A stretch of 64,000 nucleotides of DNA from Pedobacter schmidteae (lineage in GTDB: Bacteria; Bacteroidota; Bacteroidia; Sphingobacteriales; Sphingobacteriaceae). The translations under genes and the position numbers were made by a program. Numbering within the stretch: position 1 is the first letter of the stretch; every line of letters starts with the position of its first letter. Positions 52,917 through 63,100 of this stretch are shown here, piece after piece. The notes under the pieces are model-generated. The model ran no database searches. It had not been told where the DNA came from and saw only the letters and a program-made list of their open reading frames with translations. The stretch is from assembly GCF_900564155.1 (NCBI RefSeq), contig NZ_LS999839.1:3779097-3843096 (forward strand), read 5' to 3'.

Positions 52917-54485
52917 ATGAAAAAAGTTAATTATATAGTCTGGTTGTTTTTGGGCATTTGTCTGTTTTGTACTTCATGTTACAAAGACAAAGGAAATTAC
53001 GAATATACACCATTGGACAAGGTCGTAATTGATACTGCCCATAAGAACATATTAAGTTCATACGCCATTTACCGTTACGATGAACTTGTCATCAGTCCAA
53101 AAATATTTTTTAATCAGGAAGAAATAACTTCGCCCGCCCAGGTGTCGGGAAAACTGGCATTCACCTGGGCCATTTATCAGGGGGCCGCCGGCGGGCAGGT
53201 TTATTCGCGCGATACGTTGTCCAATGAGCTAACCCTGCGTAAATCGATTAGCAAACCTGCAGGCAGGTGGATCGTGATCTTAACGGTAAAAAATCTGATC
53301 ACGAAGGTAGAAGAGTATATGAAGTTTAATGTCCAGGTAGATGAACAGCTTTCAGATGGCTGGATGTTGCTGTACGAAAAAAATGGGAACACTGATGTTG
53401 GGCTAATTGTTGATGACTGGACTAAGAAAGGCGTTGTTCAAACACGCACTTTTGCCGATATGGTGAGGACCTCAAACGGACAACCATTGTCAGGTGAGCC
53501 CCGTGCGCTGTTACATTCTTCATCCACATTGGCAACTGCAGAGGTTTTGATCGCATCGGCCCGCGATTTTGTTGCGGTTGAAAAATCTTCCTTTTTGATA
53601 TTTTATCCAATTGAGAAACTCTTCTGGAGTTTTCAGCCGGGTGGAGAAATCAAAAGTGTGTCGGCTAATAATGGCCGAAAAGAAGTGGTTGTCTACAACA
53701 ACAAGGTTCATGCTGCCAACTATAATGCATCAGGTAACAGCAGGGTGAATTTTTTCGGCTCCGGTTATAATGGCAATTATGGAGATTTGGCCCAGTGGTC
53801 GGCCACTGCGTTTGGTACCGGTTTTGAAGCTGTAGTGTACGATAAAACAAATAAAAAATTTCTGAATACACCTGCCGGAGGCACAAGTGTTCAGTCGTTT
53901 GTGGCGCAGATTCCGGCCGCGCCTTTTGACGTAAACAATGTAGGCCTGGATGCCGAAGCGTTTGATTGGGGACGTGGAAATGGAACACCGGCTGTAGGTT
54001 ATGAATACAGTGTGATGAAAAACAGTACTGATCGTTTTCTGCTGGTCAGTAATTTTACCAATGCAGTAGCCAGCCAGATTGCAATTGGAAAGTACCCGGT
54101 AACCGGAATTCCTATAACAACCCCAGTACGCACCCTGGCGTCTGCATTTGGTGGTAATTATACTTTGATGGGGACAGAAAAAACGGTGTACCGTCATCAA
54201 TATCAGCAAAATGCTAATGTTGTTGCAGAGTGGGATGCACCGGCAAACGAAGAGGTTACCTGCGTTCGGTTGCAGAAATTCTACTATAATGCTGCTGTAA
54301 CAGCCCTTCTGTTGCCACGTCCGAATACGGTAGTGTACATCGCTACCTGGAACACGGGAACAAATGTGGGTAAAGTTTACGCTTATACCATAGATGCCAC
54401 AAATGGTGCAATCAATAAATCTACAGAACGTGTTTACACCGGATTTGGAAAAATTAAAGACATGACCTACAAATGGAGTTTGTAA
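52917..54485 (+). CDS. PKD-like family lipoprotein (locus 4)
   Basis: 522 residues. The signal ends in CTSC, then YKDKGNYEYTPLDKVVID, the family hallmark shared with the protein at 11359-12894. The following strands (KLAFTWAIYQGAAGG, WIVILTVKNL) fit a PKD/Ig-like domain. A long beta-rich C-terminal part (SDGWMLLYEKNG, FLLVSNFT, EEVTCVRLQKFYYN) again parallels locus 1. It is a probable ligand-binding component of the outer-membrane complex. Confidence 0.85.
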   Translation: MKKVNYIVWLFLGICLFCTSCYKDKGNYEYTPLDKVVIDTAHKNILSSYAIYRYDELVISPKIFFNQEEITSPAQVSGKLAFTWAIYQGAAGGQVYSRDTLSNELTLRKSISKPAGRWIVILTVKNLITKVEEYMKFNVQVDEQLSDGWMLLYEKNGNTDVGLIVDDWTKKGVVQTRTFADMVRTSNGQPLSGEPRALLHSSSTLATAEVLIASARDFVAVEKSSFLIFYPIEKLFWSFQPGGEIKSVSANNGRKEVVVYNNKVHAANYNASGNSRVNFFGSGYNGNYGDLAQWSATAFGTGFEAVVYDKTNKKFLNTPAGGTSVQSFVAQIPAAPFDVNNVGLDAEAFDWGRGNGTPAVGYEYSVMKNSTDRFLLVSNFTNAVASQIAIGKYPVTGIPITTPVRTLASAFGGNYTLMGTEKTVYRHQYQQNANVVAEWDAPANEEVTCVRLQKFYYNAAVTALLLPRPNTVVYIATWNTGTNVGKVYAYTIDATNGAINKSTERVYTGFGKIKDMTYKWSL

Positions 54486-54530
54486 TCCTGTCGCAAATTA
54501 TCTCAAAGAACAAGACTTATATTATAAAAA

Positions 54531-55688
54531 ATGAAACAAAAAATCGCATTTGCACTGGTAATGTTTGCCGGCGTTTTATCTGCCCAGGCTCAGAACTATA
54601 GTATCAAAGGAACCTTGGAAGGACAAGGGAACGAGAAAATAACTTTAAGGGGAGTAAATGGTGAAATTAGCGTGATAGCTAAAAACAACAGCTTTGAATT
54701 GACAGGAGAAGCTGCAGATGAACCATTTGTAACGATAATAAACACCAGTTTAGACCGCAACCTGTATTTAGGAGGTGGTAAGAGTGGAATGTATCAACCT
54801 TCATTGCCCTTGGAAATCGTGATTTCCAGGGGAGCCAAATTAACAGTTACCGGTAAAGCACTGGATATCAACAAAGCTTCAGTTACAGGAGATGCCTTAA
54901 ATGAAAGCTTTACCCTGTTCAGAAAATCTGAAGAACCTTTGGTTAACGAAATGGATGCTTTACGCCGGCAGCTGGTAGAAACCAGAATTATGGGCATTAA
55001 AGAGGGGATGAATGAGATCGGCAAAAAGATGCTTGAAAACAGACAGGCTATGGCAGCCTCACGAAAAAACTTCATCAAAACTCATCCTGATGCATTTGCA
55101 AGCATTTACTATTTGTCGGTTACGGCTAAAGAATACAAAACCGCAGAATTGGAAGCTGCTTACAATGGCCTTTCGTCAACCTATAAAAACACCCGTTATG
55201 CAAGGGGTATTGTAGCTAAAATTGAGGCAGCAAAAAATGCTGATGCCGGTGGCCCGGCACCTGACTTTACAAAACCCGATGTAAATGGCAAACCGGTTAG
55301 CTTATCGCAATTCAGAGGTAAATACGTGTTGTTGGATTTCTGGGGTAGCTGGTGTGGGCCTTGCCGCGCTGCCAATCCACATTTAAAAGAACTCTATGCC
55401 AAATATGCTTCAAAAGGGTTTGAAATATTAGGTATAGCCAGTGAAAAGGTAAGCGGACAGGCACAGGCAGAGAAGGTTTGGAAAGAAGCAATTGAAAAAG
55501 ACGGCTTAACCTGGACCAATGTGTTGAACAATGAAATGTCGATGAAAGTTGATCTGGTCCAGTTGTACAATATAGAAGGATACCCAACGCAAATTTTACT
55601 GGATAAAGAAGGTAAAGTGATAGGCAGGTGGCTGGGTGCCGCAGGCAAACCACTGGATGAGCAATTGAAATCAATTTTTAATGATTAA
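54531..55688 (+). CDS. TlpA-type thioredoxin-fold protein with DUF4369-like N-domain (locus 4)
   Basis: 385 residues with a signal peptide (IAFALVMFAGVLSAQAQ). The N-terminal domain (about 20-115) is DUF4369-like (YSIKGTLEGQGNEKITLRG). A helical middle with Lys/Glu-rich segments follows, then a C-terminal AhpC/TSA-thioredoxin domain (about 240-385) with C275-G-P-C278 in WGSWCGPC and the cis-Pro motif GYPTQILLDKEG. The active site is intact. The likely role is periplasmic disulfide reduction. The next gene overlaps it by 8 bases and encodes a related protein, which implies coupled translation. Confidence 0.9.
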   Translation: MKQKIAFALVMFAGVLSAQAQNYSIKGTLEGQGNEKITLRGVNGEISVIAKNNSFELTGEAADEPFVTIINTSLDRNLYLGGGKSGMYQPSLPLEIVISRGAKLTVTGKALDINKASVTGDALNESFTLFRKSEEPLVNEMDALRRQLVETRIMGIKEGMNEIGKKMLENRQAMAASRKNFIKTHPDAFASIYYLSVTAKEYKTAELEAAYNGLSSTYKNTRYARGIVAKIEAAKNADAGGPAPDFTKPDVNGKPVSLSQFRGKYVLLDFWGSWCGPCRAANPHLKELYAKYASKGFEILGIASEKVSGQAQAEKVWKEAIEKDGLTWTNVLNNEMSMKVDLVQLYNIEGYPTQILLDKEGKVIGRWLGAAGKPLDEQLKSIFND

Positions 55689-56883
55689 GATGTACAGCGT
55701 AAAATTGAATAGGGTAATGTACGCATTACTTGTAGGGCTTATTGCAATTACAGCCGCTCCGGCATTTGCGCAGTTGAACAAAGGTATCTCAGTGAAAGGC
55801 AAAGTGCAGTTCCAAAATCCGGAAATGTTCAAAAAATATAATATGGTTTGGCTTTACAAGGGAATCGGGAAAGACAGAAAAGCTGTGGATTCGGTTAAAG
55901 TAAATGCCGATGGAACTTTCAGTTTAAATGTGAAACCGAAAACATCGGGACTATATCAATTGGACATTCTGAAATGGCAAACCGCATCCTTCTGGTCTGA
56001 CCAGGATGTATATGTAAATGCGCGTGGTTATGATACTGCCAGAACCAAAACCAAGAATTCAGGTTTTGTAGAGATCGAGACCAAATCGCGCCAAACGCAA
56101 TTGATCAATACCGCATTGCATCAAAAATATATTGCCGATAAGGAAATGGATATACTAAGCGGGGAAATGATTGCGGCGAGAAATTTTATAAAAAAAGATA
56201 CCTCCTGGTACAACTATTTGAGAAATAATGGTTTGATTGTGAGGAAAGACCAATTCGAGCTTTTGAAATTGAAACAATTGATCAAAGCCAATCAAGGTAA
56301 CCCGGCTTTGGTATATCTGCTAAGCATGTTGCCAAGGGAAAAGGATCCGGAGTTTTTCTCCGCGCAACTTTCAAATCTAATGGTACAATATCCTCAACTG
56401 GAAGAGGCGAGGCAATTGAAAAAGGAATTTTTAGCTCAAAATGCTATAAAGAATGCGTTAAAAACAGGTAGTCCAATTCCTCACATCGCTTATAATGATC
56501 CCAATGGGAATAAAGTCGATATCAATTCCTTTAAGGGGAAATATGTGCTGATTGATTTCTGGGCAAGTTGGTGTGGGCCCTGTAGGAAAGCAATTCCGGA
56601 AATTAAAGAATTGTACAGTTTATATAAAGCACAGGGATTTGATGTGCTGAGTGTATCTATCGATACCGATAATGCTGCCTGGCGAAAGGCGATGTCAGAA
56701 GAAAATATGCCCTGGCAACAGGTTCTGAGTCCCGATAAAAATCAAACAATGGCTAGCTTTATGATTGTTGGTATACCCACACTTTACCTGATTGACAGAG
56801 AAGGAAAGATTGTAGATAAGTATACCGGTTTCAGTTCCAAGCTGAAAACACAGCTTAGAGAAATTTTCAAAGAAAAGACATAA
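55681..56883 (+). CDS. TlpA-type thioredoxin-fold protein, second of a pair (locus 4)
   Basis: 400 residues. It starts at the ATG at 55681, overlapping the stop of the previous gene (ATGATTAA); an ATG at 55690 is an alternative. The signal peptide ends near AAPAFAQ. A beta-rich N-domain (SVKGKVQFQNPEMFKKYN) comes before a helical middle. The thioredoxin domain (about 260-400) has C298-G-P-C301 in WASWCGPC and GIPTLYLIDREG. It ends in a strong terminator, so it is the last gene of locus 4. Together with the preceding gene and the double-domain protein of locus 2, it shows that thiol-disulfide chemistry accompanies two of the four uptake loci. Confidence 0.9.
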   Translation: MIKMYSVKLNRVMYALLVGLIAITAAPAFAQLNKGISVKGKVQFQNPEMFKKYNMVWLYKGIGKDRKAVDSVKVNADGTFSLNVKPKTSGLYQLDILKWQTASFWSDQDVYVNARGYDTARTKTKNSGFVEIETKSRQTQLINTALHQKYIADKEMDILSGEMIAARNFIKKDTSWYNYLRNNGLIVRKDQFELLKLKQLIKANQGNPALVYLLSMLPREKDPEFFSAQLSNLMVQYPQLEEARQLKKEFLAQNAIKNALKTGSPIPHIAYNDPNGNKVDINSFKGKYVLIDFWASWCGPCRKAIPEIKELYSLYKAQGFDVLSVSIDTDNAAWRKAMSEENMPWQQVLSPDKNQTMASFMIVGIPTLYLIDREGKIVDKYTGFSSKLKTQLREIFKEKT

Positions 56884-56888
56884 CATAA

Positions 56889-56926
56889 ATTACAAACGGC
56901 ACCGCTATTTAGGTGCCGTTTGTAAT
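56889..56926 (+). terminator. Terminator at the end of locus 4
   Basis: A perfect 15-bp stem, ATTACAAACGGCACC with GGTGCCGTTTGTAAT, around an 8-base loop, 5 bases after the last stop codon. The flanks are A-rich and there is only a short U-run. Confidence 0.8.
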
Positions 56927-57184
56927 AAAAGGGAAACCTGTCATAATTACTTCTTCGCAATAGCGCTCTTGTAGGCTTACTTCGACTGTTTTCTTTCAGT
57001 ATCCAAACATTTTTTGATGTGATCTTGTACTTGCAAGTCATGGTGAATTGTAACATTTTAACTACAGTGTAATATTTTTAATTCGCTTGGTTATATTTAA
57101 ACCTCTAAATTAAAAATGGCCTAATGCTATGTAGAACCTCTACTTACCTGGAAACCCTATCTAAATTCATCATATCCCTATTTT
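56927..57184. other. Intergenic region upstream of the large adhesin gene
   Basis: The rest of the 301-base gap after locus 4. It is AT-rich and should contain the promoter of the adhesin gene. A TTG with TAACATTT about 17 bases downstream (near 57050) is a weak candidate. No gene is seen. Confidence 0.45.
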
Positions 57185-60100
57185 ATGAAAAAAGCTCTGC
57201 TCTTTTTACTTTTTCTATTTCCGTTATTTTTCCTGTTTGCCAGCCTTACGGAGATTAAAGCACAAACTGTAATGGTTGCCGGCGATATGGCGGTAATCAG
57301 ATATAATGAGGATACCGGTGTTGACGGTTTTTCAGCTGTTACCCTTGTCGCCCTAGAGTCAGGAACAACATTTTATGTCACCGATCAAGGCTGGAGGGGA
57401 TCTTTTGGCTGGTCGGGTAATGACGAAATGCATGCTTCGTTGACGCTTACCGCCGCGGTGTCTGCAGGTACTGTTTTTCATTTTGATAAAAACGGAAATT
57501 CACTTGATGTAAGAATAAACAATGCCTCGGCAATAGCATATAACCTGCCATCTACGCGCGACCTAAACTATGCCGGGGGTGATCAGGCTATTATATATCA
57601 AGGAAGTAAGGCTACGCCCACCTTTATCACAGGGCTCAATTCCACTGATCATGGCGAACTCACCGGTCATGGATTTGGAACAAGTGATCCGACAACGAAA
57701 TGGGCATCAGAAAATACGAATCTGACTGCTATTAATCTAGATGGTGCACAGACGTCGAGATTGCCTCAAGGACTGACAAACGGGGTGAACGCCATTTCTC
57801 TTTTTTATCTGGGGACTTTGGAGAGTTCTGTAACCCTGCAAAACGCATATTACTCTGGTACTTTAAATGGTACAAAAGCGCAGTTAAGTGCAGCAATAAA
57901 TAACAGGGCCAATTGGACTTTTCCGGATGCTGAAGCAACCCGGGCGAATGTAGGCGCAGTGGCTACGGGAGCTTTCTCCGTGACGGGAGCGGCGGTGGCA
58001 TTATCTACATCTCCAACCCTCACTTTTACGGATGGCACCGGGCTGAATACGAAAGCAACTGACGGGACAGGTGGTTCAACATCGATCTCGGACTTAGACC
58101 TGGAAATATTTGGAGGAAACAAAACCACCGGCGCCATACTTTCCGGACCAAATATGGAATGGCATAATGCTACATGGTTTGCCTCATCAAATGGCTTTAC
58201 CGGAATAACACCAAATTCTGCGGCTGTTACTACAAATGGATTTGAAGCCCTGGTCATTAAAAGCTCCTCACAAGCCAGCAATTTTGCTTTGAACTCTTTA
58301 AGAATTATTGATTGGGGTGGTGTAAGTCCGGTAATGATAGCGGCTTATGACGGGGGGACCTTGCGAGGCAGTATTGAGCTAGCTTTGCCAAACGACGGAA
58401 CCGCAGTTATTGCAAACCAAACTTCTCCGCTAACCAGCATATTCAACAATGTTGACGAAGTCCGTATTTATTCCAAATCAGGAGCTAACATCTGGGTCGG
58501 TGTAAACGATATTAATGTGGGGCCGGCGATAATAGATGTTACACCACCCACTGTTACCTCCCTGACACGGGAAAATGTTTCACCTAACAATTTAACTTCA
58601 GTTACATTTAGTGTATTTTTCTCAGAAGCGGTTACAGGTGTTGATTTAAATGATTTTGCTACTGTCGGACTTCCTGCAACGGTACAAAGTGTCGCAGGTC
58701 TTCCGGGCAACAGATATAATATTACAGTAAACAATATTTCAGGTTCGGGCAACCTGGGGTTAAACCTTAAGGCCAGCGGTACGGGTATTACTGATTTGGC
58801 TGGAAATTCTATCAGTGGCGGATATACCGGCCCGGTTTATGTTATTGATCAGACAGCTCCTGCAGCTCCTGTTGTCATTATGCCTGCAAATGGCTCTTCC
58901 GTAAACTTATTAAGGCCAGCAATTAGCGGTACAGCGGAGATAAATAGTAAGATCAGCGTTATTATTGATGGCAATACCATAAACAATGCAGCTACAGCAG
59001 ATGCATCAGGCAACTGGAGTTATACACCGGTAGTTGACCTGGCCCAAAGTGCACATACGGTAAGTGCCGCAGCAGTTGACGCGGTAGGTAATTTGAGCCC
59101 ACAGAGCAATACCAATACTTTTACGGTTGCTTTGATACCAACGATAGTGGTTAATCCGGCTACGGTACCAGGTGCAACGGTAGGTGTAGCTTACAACCAA
59201 ACCTTTACCGGCAGTGGCGGTACGGCGGCATATACATTTGCAGTAAGTGCCGGGACTTTGCCCGCAGGTTTGTCCCTTGATGCAACAACAGGTGCGCTCA
59301 CAGGTATGCCTATAGCTGCCGGAACGTTTAATTTTACTGTAAGGGCTACTGATGCTGCTGCCTTTGCGGGTACAAGGCCTTACACCCTGGTTGTAGCCCC
59401 ACCGGTTACTGTAGTTGCGCCTGCAACATTGCCGAATGGTACTGTTGCTGTCTCGTATAACCAAAACATTACTGCAAGCGGAGGTATTGCAGGGTACACC
59501 TATACGGTAACAGCCGGGGCCCTGCCTCCGGGTTTAACATTAAGCACGGCAGGAGTTTTATCAGGAACGCCTACCGGCGGGGGTACTTTTAACTTTACCT
59601 TAACGGCCAGGGGCAGTTCTACGGGTACTGGCGCTCCCCATACGGGTTCAAGGGCTTATGCTTTAGCTATTGCTCCACCAACTGTTGTATTGCCTGCTTC
59701 TAACCTGACAAATGGAAATGTGGGAACGGCCTACAACCGGATTTTAAACGTTGCAAACGGCGGAACAGCACCTTATAGTTATGCCGTAACAGCAGGGGCT
59801 TTGCCGCCAGGTATGTTGTTAAGCACCGGCGGTGTACTCTCCGGGATTCCTACGACAGTCGGAAATTTCAACTTTGCGGTTACCGCTACAGATTCATCAA
59901 GCGATAACGGGCCGTACTCCAGTGCGCCGAGAGGTTATTCGTTGATCATTGCAGCACCGACAATTGCGGTAAACCCTTCAACTATACCAGGTGCAATGGT
60001 AGGTGCAGCTTACAGTCAGACCTTTACCGGCAGTGGCGGTACCGGCCCTTATACATTTTTGATAACTGCCGGGGCCTTGCCTGCAGGTTTGTCTCTTAAT

Positions 60101-63100
60101 GGAACAACAGGTGCACTAACCGGTACACCTACAGCCGCCGGAGGCTTTAACTTTACGTTAACGGCTGCCGATAATTTTAATTTTACAGGTAGCCAACCTT
60201 ATACCCTGACTGTAGCCCCGCCAATTATTGTGGTTGCGCCCACAACGCTGCCTAATGGCGCAGTTGCTGCCTCGTACAATCAAAACATTACTGCAAGCGG
60301 AGGTATTGCAACGTATACTTATGCGGTAACAGCCGGGTCCCTGCCTCCAGGTTTAACATTAAGTGCGACAGGGGTTTTATCAGGAACACCTACTGCCGGA
60401 GGCACCTTTAACTTTACTTTAAGGGCTATGGATAGTTCTACGGGGCTTAGCGCTCCCCATACGGGGTCAATGGCTTATGCTTTGGTTATTGCTCCACCAA
60501 CAATTTCATTGCCTGCTACCAACCTGGCCAATGGAAATGCCGGAGCAGCCTACAGCCAGGCTTTAAATGCTGCAAACGGCGGAACAGCGCCTTATAGTTA
60601 TGCCGTAACAACAGGGGCTTTGCCGGCAGGTATGACATTAAGTGCCGGCGGTGTACTTTCGGGAACCCCAACTGCCAGCGGAACTTTCAACTTTGCAGTT
60701 ACCGCTACCGATTCATCAACCGGGACGGGGCCATTCTCGAGTGCCCCCAGAGGTTATTCACTGACCCTTAATAACCCCATTGTGATTGATCCGGCCAGCC
60801 TGCCCGATCCGGTGTATGCGCAGAGCTACAATCAAAGTCTTAATGCAACGGGTGGAACAGCACCTTATAACTACAGCCTTACGACGGGCGCACTGCCTAT
60901 AGGGATCTCTTTCAGTTCAGGGGGTGTGTTATCCGGTGTGCCAAGATCTACAGGCAATTTTTCTATCACCGTTAAGGTGACAGATCATATAGGTGTTTCC
61001 TTATCAAAAGTATATACCTTTAGCATTGCTGCGCCTGTAATTGCGATTAGCCCGGCGGCCCTGCCTGATCCTGTATTGGGTGAGGCTTATAACCAGTCGC
61101 TGTCTTCTTCAGGGGGTATTAGCCCATATACCTATGCACTTGTATCGGGAGCCATTCCTATAGGGATGTCATTTAGCAGTGCAGGTGTCATAAGTGGAAC
61201 ACCTTTATCGGCCGGGAGTTTTTCATTTGTAGTGAGAAGTACAGATGATGCCGGAGCGAATAATTCAAAGACATATACCTTAAATATTGTAGCACCGGTA
61301 ATGGCCATTTCACCAGCAACTTTGCCGGGGGTAACAGTTGGCAATGCCTACAGCCAGAGTTTAAGTACAAGTGGAGGTATTGGTCCGTATGCTTACAGTA
61401 TCCGGTCGGGGGCTTTGCCAATAGGGCTGGCGTTTAGCAGTGTCGGAGTTTTAAGCGGTTTACCTACTACCAAAGGGACTTATACCTTTACTGTTCGCAG
61501 CACAGACTCATCTATAGGCAACGGCCCGTACAGTACCGATAAAACCTATAGTATTTCGGTTGCAGGCAAAACTCAGACCATTACCATGGCTGCTACCGCC
61601 ACGGCAACTTACGGCGATGCAGATGTTGACCCGGGAGCTACAAGCGATAGCGGGCTGCCCGTAACCTATACCAGCAGCGACCCGACCATAGCCACTATTG
61701 TGGGTGGAAAAGTACATATTATTGCTGCGGGACAGGTCAGTATTTTTGCCAACCAGGCGGGGGATGTTAGCTTTGATGCAGCTGCACAGCAGTCGCAGAC
61801 CCTTACCATCAACAAAGCACAGCTTAGCTATGTAGCTAATGCGGCCAGCAAAGTATATGGCGCTGCAAACCCTGTATTAAGTGGCGTAATAACAGGCTTT
61901 AAATATGCTGATAACCTGGCCGGATCGACCAGCGGTACAGCCAGCTTTGGCACTACTGCCAATGCTACCAGCGGGGTGGGCAGCTATGCGATAACCGGAT
62001 CGGGCCTTACTGCAGCCAATTATACGTTGGTACAGGCGGCCGCAAATGCTACCGCATTCCTCATCACGCCTAAAGGCCTGACCATTACCGCCGACAATAA
62101 GGAGAAATTTGCAGGCACAGCCAACCCGGTTCTGACGGTAAGCTACAACGGTTTTGTAAATAGTGAAACCAGCACGGTACTGACGGCCCAGCCTGTTTTA
62201 AATACGACAGCCAGCCTGAACAGCCCGATAGGGGATTACCCGATTACGGCCAGCGGTGCGGCCGCAGCCAACTATGCGATCAGCTACGTGGCCGGTAATT
62301 TAAAAATTAAACCCGGTGCACCTACCAACATCAGCCTTGCTGCAGTTACACTTTATGAAAACAGTGTGACAGGTACCAGTGCCGGTACTTTGAGCAGTAC
62401 TTCAGATGATCCATCGGCGACCTTTAGTTACACCCTGGTTGCAGGTACCGGCGATACAGACAATGCGTTGTTTGCCATCAGTGGCAATAAAATCAATACC
62501 GCTGCTGCACTGAATTATGAAAATAAAGCGGTTTATAAAGTGAGAGTTCGTTCGACTACGCAGAATGCACTTTGGCTGGAAAAAGAGCTGAGTATTAACC
62601 TTTCGGATGTTAACGAGGCGCCTACATTGGCGGCGGTAAGTGATCAGGCGATCTGTTTTACGACTTCGGCCCAGACAGTGGCTTTAAGCGGAATAAGCGC
62701 AGGACCTGAAACGGCACAGACTACTGCTTTAAGTGTAAGCAGCAACAATGCGGCATTGTTTGAGAGTTTAACAGTTAGCGGCAGTGGGGCTACGGGAACA
62801 CTGAATTACCGCATTAAAGCGGGTGCTTTGGCTGGTACAGCTGTGGTTACCGTGACAGTGAAAGACAACGGCGGAACGGCTAATGGTGGCGTGGACAGTT
62901 ACAGCAGGACTTTTATGCTTACGGTAAATGCTTTGCCTGTGGTTGCGATCAGCAGTGATAAAGGTGTGCAGATCAGTAAAGGCGAAACTGCGGTATTGAC
63001 TGCCAGTGGTGGAAGTACTTATCTCTGGGCGGATGCTATTGGCATCACTGGTGGAAAAAATGCGGCTGTGCTTACAGTAAGGCCTGACCGCACAACGACT

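Noticed and set aside
59138..61565. The repeated region as a CRISPR array or other short-repeat element
   Set aside because: The repeats are about 270 bases, diverged, in frame and code for Ig-like domains.
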